A DNA stretch of 6,221 nt from an uncultured Mycoplasmatota bacterium. Lineage in GTDB: Bacteria > Bacillota_I > Bacilli_A > RF39 > UBA660. Positions 1 through 3,755 of the stretch are shown one piece after another. The notes below the pieces were generated by a model. That model saw nothing but the letters and a program-made list of their open reading frames with translations. It was not told the DNA's origin and did no database searches. Made by a program: the position numbers and the translations under genes. The first letter of the stretch is position 1. Each line of letters begins with the position of its first letter. Where the stretch lies: contig CAMMBO010000047.1 of assembly GCA_946494435.1 (NCBI GenBank), positions 1 to 6,221 on the forward strand, read 5' to 3'.

Positions 1-785
1 ATCCCCAAGGAGATGGAGGAAATTTAAAGTTTGCTGTAAAGATAAATGTTTATGGAAAAGATGGCTTATCTATGGAAGATAGGATGATGAGAACAGCTGG
101 TTCAATGGCTATTTTTATACCTACAGACTTTCATACTGATGAAATAAGAGAAAAAGCTACAAGTATAGTAACAAAGGGAGATACTGTTATACCAGAAGGA
201 GTAATAGAAAGTTGGGATATATCAGAGAAACAAAATGGCAGTGTCATTGCTTATATAGAAGATGATGGAACAGATTCTGGAACATATAAAGTAACAATAG
301 GTGGAGAAGGTAAGATAATTGCAAATACAGATATGTCATACTATTTTGCTGGTTTTGAAAACTGCACCACAATAGATTTGTCTTATTTAGATACTAGTTT
401 TACAACTAATATGAGTGATATGTTTGCAGTATCTCCAATTACACGTGCAACAATGAAGGTAAAACAAATAATTTTTAGTGATTTTTTTAACACTTCACAA
501 GTAACTAACATGAATGAAATGTTTTATGGATGTACAGATTTAGAGGGCATTGACTTAAGCAGTTTTGATACATCAAAAGTAGAAACTATGACAAGAATGT
601 TTCATAGTTGCAGAGCATTAACAAAATTAGATTTAACTAATTTTGATACGTCAAATGTCACAGAGACACTTCAAATGTTTGATTACTGCAATAATTTAAC
701 AGAAATACGAGTAAAAAGAGATAAATGGACTATACCAAGTTCAGCTATTTCTAATAGTGGTGTAACTGATTTTACTTATATATAG
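1..785 (+). CDS. BspA-family leucine-rich repeat (DUF285) surface protein, 5' partial
   Basis: This is the C-terminal part of a predicted cell-surface or secreted protein. The frame is open from base 3, and 23 codons precede the first ATG at 72, so the real start lies left of the window and Met72 is probably internal. Counting from Met72 (237 residues), about 40-100 is the typical lead-in module (IPEGVIESWDIS, SVIAYIED, YKVTIGGEGKIIAN). About 107-212 holds DUF285 repeats of the form FDTS-V-x-x-M-x-x-MF-x-x-C-x-x-L-x-x-L-D-L. Members of this family form curved repeat surfaces and are often adhesins, but the ligand here is unknown. The protein ends at a TAG soon after the last repeat. No LPXTG signal or C-terminal membrane segment is visible, so any anchor or signal peptide must lie in the missing N-terminus. 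Residues 1-40 match no domain I recognise. Codon choice differs from htpG: by hand count Ile is ATA 14 times and ATT 7 times after Met72. Confidence 0.85.
   Translation, partial: PQGDGGNLKFAVKINVYGKDGLSMEDRMMRTAGSMAIFIPTDFHTDEIREKATSIVTKGDTVIPEGVIESWDISEKQNGSVIAYIEDDGTDSGTYKVTIGGEGKIIANTDMSYYFAGFENCTTIDLSYLDTSFTTNMSDMFAVSPITRATMKVKQIIFSDFFNTSQVTNMNEMFYGCTDLEGIDLSSFDTSKVETMTRMFHSCRALTKLDLTNFDTSNVTETLQMFDYCNNLTEIRVKRDKWTIPSSAISNSGVTDFTYI
390..713 (+). repeat. Tandem DUF285 (BspA-type) repeats at protein level
   Basis: About four successive units of roughly 25 residues are seen in the translated protein. Unit starts are near bases 390 (LDTSFTTNMSDMF), 486 (FNTSQVTNMNEMF), 564 (FDTSKVETMTRMF) and 642 (FDTSNVTETLQMF). 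The first unit carries extra residues before the next one begins, and the last decays into a non-repeat tail. The DNA copies have diverged, so this is an old protein repeat and not a recent DNA duplication. Confidence 0.8.
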
Positions 786-813
786 AAGCTAGTACAACTA
801 GTTTTCTTTTTTT
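786..813 (+). terminator. Rho-independent terminator after the BspA-type gene
   Basis: An 8-bp stem, AAGCTAGT (786-793) with ACTAGTTT (797-804), includes one G-T wobble and has an ACA loop. A T-rich tail (805-813) with a single C follows. It begins directly after the TAG stop at 783-785. It ends transcription before the htpG promoter and so separates the two genes. Confidence 0.8.
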
Positions 814-820
814 AATTTTA

Positions 821-847
821 TTAGCACTCACTATTGACAATTGCTAA
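821..847 (+). promoter_or_regulatory. CIRCE-like operator (predicted HrcA binding site) upstream of htpG
   Basis: The left arm TTAGCACTC (821-829) matches the CIRCE consensus perfectly. The spacer is exactly 9 bases (830-838). The right arm AATTGCTAA (839-847) matches GAGTGCTAA at 7 of 9 positions. CIRCE is the known operator of the heat-shock repressor HrcA, classically found at dnaK and groESL operons. Here it overlaps the -35 box of the htpG promoter, so a bound repressor would block RNA polymerase. HrcA itself is not in the window. The weak right arm could lower affinity. Confidence 0.8.
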
Positions 848-862
848 CTCTAGTGTTATTCT
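834..862 (+). promoter_or_regulatory. Sigma-A type promoter of htpG
   Basis: The -35 box TTGACA (834-839) is a perfect match. A 17-base spacer leads to the -10 box TATTCT (857-862), preceded by TGT, which gives an extended TGn -10. Transcription would start near 869, leaving a leader of about 27 bases before TTG 896. The -35 box straddles the spacer and right arm of the CIRCE-like repeat. Confidence 0.75.
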
Positions 863-881
863 ACATTATGTAAATAAGAAA

Positions 882-887
882 GAAGAG
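882..887 (+). promoter_or_regulatory. Ribosome binding site deciding the htpG start
   Basis: GAAGAG lies 8 bases before TTG 896, a normal spacing, and is followed by TGATTAAT. The ppdK gene also has TGATTAA directly before its ATG, which supports TTG 896 as the start. For the alternative GTG at 887, the nearest purine-rich stretch is almost in contact with the start codon. Confidence 0.5.
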
Positions 888-895
888 TGATTAAT

Positions 896-2773
896 TTGAA
901 GAAAAAACAATTTAAAGCTGAATCTAAAAAGTTATTAGATTTAATGATTAATTCTATTTATACTAATAAGGAGATATTTTTACGTGAGTTAATCTCTAAT
1001 GCAAGTGATGCTATTGATAAACTTTATTATGAGTCACTTACTAATAAAAAAATTAAGATTAAGAAAAAAGACTTAGAGATTAGACTTATACCTGATAAAG
1101 ATAATAGAACATTAACTATTATGGATAATGGTATTGGTATGAATGAGGAAGAACTTGAAAATAACTTAGGTACTATCGCTAAGAGTGGTTCTGAGTTATT
1201 TAAAGAGAAGATGTCTGATGATAAAAATATGGCTATTATTGGACAATTTGGTGTAGGATTTTATTCTAGTTTTATGGTAAGTGATGAAGTAGAAGTTATT
1301 AGTAAAGCTTATGACAGTGATAAAGCTTATCGTTGGGTATCAAGAGGTGCTGATGGATACTCTATTGAAGAGTGTGACTATGATAAAACTGGTACAAAAA
1401 TAATACTTCATTTAAAAGAGAATAATGAAGATAATAATTATGATGAGTATTTAGAAGATTATGCTCTTGAAAGATTAGTCAAAAAATATTCTGATTATAT
1501 TTCATATCCTATTAAGATGAAAGTAGAAACAACTACTAAGAAAGATGATAAAGAAGAGAAAAAACTTGAAGATAAAACACTAAACAGTATGGTTCCTATT
1601 TGGAAGAAAGGGAAGAGTAGTGTAAAAGATGAAGATTATAATTCATTTTATACAGATAAATTCTATGATTATGAAGCACCTCTTAAAGTAATTCGTAGTG
1701 AAGTAGAAGGAAGATGCTCATATACAACCCTTTTGTTTATACCAAGTCATGCTCCATATAATTATTATTCTAAAGATTATGAGAAAGGACTTGAGCTTTA
1801 TTCTAAAGGTGTCCTAATCATGGATAAGTGCGCTGACCTTTTACCAGATTACTTTAGTTTTGTTAAAGGTATAGTTGATAGTGAAGATATATCTTTAAAT
1901 ATTTCAAGAGAAACTCTACAAGAAAATTATCAAATTAAATCTATCGCTAAGAGCCTTGAATCTAAGATTAAAAAAGAACTTGAAAAGATGCTAAAAAATG
2001 ATAGAGAAAATTATGAGAAGTTCTTTAAAGACTTTGGAATGCAACTTAAAGTAGGTATCTATGAGTCTTATGGAATGGCTAAAGAAACATTACAAGACTT
2101 ATTGCTTTTCTATTCATCTAAAGAGAAAAAGATGGTTACACTTGATGAGTATGTTTCTAATATGAGTGATGATGATAAGACAATTTATTATGCTTGTGGT
2201 GAGACTGTTGATAAAATAGATTTATTACCACAAGTGGAAGCTGCTAAAGAGAAGGGTATAGATATTCTATATTTAACTGATTACTTAGATGAATTTGTTT
2301 TTAAAGTAATGATGAATTATAAAGAGAAGAACTTTGTCAATGTAGCAAGTGAAGAAGCAGATTTTGAAAGCGATGAAGAGAAAGAAGAGTTAAAGAAAAC
2401 TAATGAAGAGTATAAAGATATGTTTACTAAAATGCATGATGCTCTAAATAATGGTGTTAATGAAGTAGCCTTTACTCATAGACTTAAAAATCATCCTGTA
2501 TGCTTAACTAGTAAAGGTGCTGTATCGGTAGAAATGCAAAAAGTAATGGATGCTATGCCAACTGATACTGGTGTAAAAGCAAGTACTGTGATGGAGATTA
2601 ATGAAGATCATCCTATTGCTACTAAATTAAAATCTTTATATGAAAAGAAAGACTATGAGACATTAGAGAAATATAGTAAAATACTTTATGCTGAAGCTAG
2701 ACTTATTGAAGGAATGACTTTAGATAATCCAACTGAGATAAGTAATTTAATTAGTGAATTATTAGCAAAGTAA
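896..2773 (+). CDS. htpG: Molecular chaperone HtpG (bacterial Hsp90)
   Basis: This is a cytosolic ATP-dependent chaperone that works as a homodimer and helps late folding and recovery of stressed proteins. From TTG 896 it is 625 residues, the usual family length; an in-frame GTG at 887 would add three. I chose TTG because it gives MKKKQFKAES, the usual family N-terminus, and better ribosome-site spacing. The GHKL ATPase domain (about 1-215) has ELISNASDA with catalytic Glu31 and Mg-binding Asn35, DNGIGM at 77-82 (ATP contact) and GQFGVGF at 116-122 (lid/glycine motif). A charged linker near 212-230 leads to the middle domain, which contains NISRETLQEN with the conserved Arg338 that contacts ATP phosphate. 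The C-terminal dimerisation domain (about 505-625) is complete. The gene stands alone, with its own promoter, CIRCE-like operator and downstream terminator, so heat-shock control by HrcA is likely. No damage is seen. Confidence 0.97.
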   Translation: MKKKQFKAESKKLLDLMINSIYTNKEIFLRELISNASDAIDKLYYESLTNKKIKIKKKDLEIRLIPDKDNRTLTIMDNGIGMNEEELENNLGTIAKSGSELFKEKMSDDKNMAIIGQFGVGFYSSFMVSDEVEVISKAYDSDKAYRWVSRGADGYSIEECDYDKTGTKIILHLKENNEDNNYDEYLEDYALERLVKKYSDYISYPIKMKVETTTKKDDKEEKKLEDKTLNSMVPIWKKGKSSVKDEDYNSFYTDKFYDYEAPLKVIRSEVEGRCSYTTLLFIPSHAPYNYYSKDYEKGLELYSKGVLIMDKCADLLPDYFSFVKGIVDSEDISLNISRETLQENYQIKSIAKSLESKIKKELEKMLKNDRENYEKFFKDFGMQLKVGIYESYGMAKETLQDLLLFYSSKEKKMVTLDEYVSNMSDDDKTIYYACGETVDKIDLLPQVEAAKEKGIDILYLTDYLDEFVFKVMMNYKEKNFVNVASEEADFESDEEKEELKKTNEEYKDMFTKMHDALNNGVNEVAFTHRLKNHPVCLTSKGAVSVEMQKVMDAMPTDTGVKASTVMEINEDHPIATKLKSLYEKKDYETLEKYSKILYAEARLIEGMTLDNPTEISNLISELLAK

Positions 2774-2776
2774 GGT

Positions 2777-2816
2777 TATATTCCGAAAGAATATATGTAG
2801 GTACTGGTAGTCCTAC
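2777..2816 (+). other. Two small hairpins between htpG and its terminator
   Basis: The first is a perfect 7-bp stem, TATATTC (2777-2783) with GAATATA (2789-2795) and loop CGAAA. The second is GTAGG-T-ACT (2797-2805) with AGTCCTAC (2809-2816), an 8-bp stem with one bulged T and loop GGT. Neither is followed by a T-run, so neither is a terminator. They would form in the 3' untranslated region of the htpG mRNA and might affect its stability. The role is unknown. Confidence 0.45.
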
Positions 2817-2823
2817 TATGTTT

Positions 2824-2850
2824 AAAAAAGCTCACGTTGTGTGGGCTTTT
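2824..2850. terminator. Bidirectional rho-independent terminator shared by htpG and pyrH
   Basis: A 10-bp stem, AAAAGCTCAC (2826-2835) with GTGGGCTTTT (2841-2850), includes one T-G wobble and has loop GTTGT. Reading rightward it ends in TTTT. Reading leftward the A-run at 2824-2829 becomes six Ts. It lies 50 bases past the htpG stop and about 94 bases past the pyrH stop, and probably ends both convergent transcripts. Confidence 0.85.
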
Positions 2851-2878
2851 AATCTTCTAAAATCATTTCTTTACCTTT

Positions 2879-2897
2879 AAAACAATAATGTTTATTG
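2879..2897 (-). terminator. Possible weak terminator-like hairpin downstream of pyrH
   Basis: CAATAA (2883-2888) and TTATTG (2892-2897) form a 6-bp AT-rich stem with a 3-base loop. On the minus strand it is followed by TTTT (2879-2882). The stem is weak and could arise by chance in AT-rich DNA. If real, it would be a first stop for pyrH transcripts before the stronger hairpin at 2824-2850. Nothing else is seen in the gap 2851-2943. Confidence 0.25.
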
Positions 2898-2943
2898 CAT
2901 ATTTTATATTTATATAATTTAGAGTTTTGTTATTGTAGTAATA

Positions 2944-3642
2944 TTATTTTACAATAGAACCTATATCATCAGTAATAAGAGCTTGCCTTAACATACCAGG
3001 TTTATTTATATTGAAGACAATAATAGGAATTGACTCTTCCATGCATAGAGTAATTGCTGTCAAGTCCATTACTTTTAACTTTTTATTTAACACATCATTA
3101 TATGTTGTTTCTTTAATTAATTTAGCATCTTTATACTTTTTAGGATCTTTATCATAAATACCATCTACATTAGTTGCTTTCACTAAAATATCAGCATTAA
3201 TCTCTGCCGCTCTTAAAGCTGCTGCCGTATCAGTTGAAAAGAATGGGTTACCTGTACCACAACCGAATATTACAGCTCTACCTTTTTCAAGATGTTTCTC
3301 ACATTTTTCACGTAGATAGAACTCGGCAACTTTTCTCATCTCGATAGCAGTTTCAACACGAACTGGAACTCCTATTTGTCTAAAAGCATCTTGCAAAGCT
3401 AGAGCATTCATAGTAGTTGCAAGCATACCGATATAATCAGATGTTTGCCGCTCCATAAAGTCATTCGCCTTACCTCTCCAGAAGTTTCCTCCTCCTACAA
3501 CTATTGCAATAGAAAAGTTCATATCAAGACAATCTTTAACTTCTTTAGCAATTTCTATAACTCTTTCAAAGTCAATACCATTATCTTTAGAGCCACTTAA
3601 AGCTTCACCTGATAACTTTAATAAAATTCTTTTTTTATCCAT
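2944..3642 (-). CDS. pyrH: UMP kinase PyrH
   Basis: This enzyme phosphorylates UMP to UDP with ATP, an essential step in pyrimidine nucleotide synthesis. It belongs to the amino acid kinase fold family and is usually a hexamer in the cytosol. The 232-residue protein is slightly short but complete. Visible motifs are KLSGEAL at 9-15 (phosphate-binding loop), GGGNFWRG at 50-57, SDYIGMLAT at 68-76 (UMP region), GTGNPFFSTDTAA at 129-141, KATNVDGIYDKDP at 155-167 (nucleotide binding) and a C-terminal NKPGMLRQAL. ATG 3642 is supported by AAGGAAG seven bases upstream. The gene is convergent with htpG and divergent from ppdK. This is unusual because pyrH normally sits between tsf and frr, and neither is here. 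Its own promoter lies at 3663-3691. No frameshift or missing motif is seen. Confidence 0.96.
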   Translation of the reverse strand: MDKKRILLKLSGEALSGSKDNGIDFERVIEIAKEVKDCLDMNFSIAIVVGGGNFWRGKANDFMERQTSDYIGMLATTMNALALQDAFRQIGVPVRVETAIEMRKVAEFYLREKCEKHLEKGRAVIFGCGTGNPFFSTDTAAALRAAEINADILVKATNVDGIYDKDPKKYKDAKLIKETTYNDVLNKKLKVMDLTAITLCMEESIPIIVFNINKPGMLRQALITDDIGSIVK

Positions 3643-3649
3643 AGTTTCA

Positions 3650-3656
3650 CTTCCTT
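3650..3656 (-). promoter_or_regulatory. Ribosome binding site of pyrH
   Basis: On the minus strand AAGGAAG lies 7 bases before ATG 3642, a strong Shine-Dalgarno match at good spacing. With the predicted transcription start near 3656, this site would lie at the very 5' end of the mRNA. Confidence 0.75.
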
Positions 3657-3691
3657 GCTATTAGTATATCATGTCGTATTTTTAGTAGCAA
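3655..3691. repeat. Imperfect inverted repeat spanning the pyrH promoter
   Basis: The plus-strand arms TTGCTATTA (3655-3663) and TAGTAGCAA (3683-3691) are inverted copies with one mismatch, separated by 19 bases. One arm contains the pyrH -35 box and the other covers the predicted start point and part of the ribosome site. This layout would suit a dimeric repressor or a pair of sites, but no regulator is identified and chance is possible. Confidence 0.4.
3663..3691 (-). promoter_or_regulatory. Sigma-A type promoter of pyrH
   Basis: Read on the minus strand, the -35 is TTGCTA (plus 3686-3691), the spacer is 17 bases, and the -10 is TATACT (plus 3663-3668), preceded by TGA as an extended -10. 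The start point would be near 3656, giving a leader of only about 14 bases. Confidence 0.65.
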
Positions 3692-3698
3692 TTTTTTC

Positions 3699-3727
3699 TT
3701 TAAAAAATAAATTATCTTTGTTATACT
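3699..3727 (+). promoter_or_regulatory. Sigma-A type promoter of ppdK
   Basis: The -35-like TTTAAA (3699-3704, 4 of 6 matches), a 17-base spacer and the -10 TATACT (3722-3727), preceded by TGT (extended -10), make a plausible promoter. The start point would be near 3734, about 22 bases before the ATG. The -35 box is only 7 bases from that of the divergent pyrH promoter. Confidence 0.6.
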
Positions 3728-3739
3728 TGTTTTATAGCG

Positions 3740-3745
3740 AAAGGA
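3740..3745 (+). promoter_or_regulatory. Ribosome binding site of ppdK
   Basis: AAAGGA ends 10 bases before ATG 3756. The following TAGTGATTAA partly continues the match to the 16S rRNA tail (GTGAT), resembling the sequence before the htpG start. Confidence 0.65.
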
Positions 3746-3755
3746 TAGTGATTAA

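Noticed and set aside
72..74. ATG 72 as the true start of the surface-protein gene
   Set aside because: The frame continues open to the left edge with protein-like sequence (GNLKFAVKINVYGKDG), there is no good ribosome site just before 72, and no signal peptide follows it.
1531..1590. Lys/Glu/Asp-rich stretch in htpG as an unusual insertion
   Set aside because: A charged linker between the ATPase and middle domains is common in Hsp90 proteins, and the total length is normal.
2851..2943. A small gene or RNA gene between the terminator and pyrH
   Set aside because: Only very short frames occur. The sequence is AT-rich with a weak 6-bp palindrome and no coding or structured RNA signal.
3655..3691. 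A second CIRCE element at pyrH
   Set aside because: The TTGCTA/TAGCAA arms resemble the degenerate right arm at htpG, but the 19-base spacer and the lack of GCACTC/GAGTGC do not fit CIRCE.
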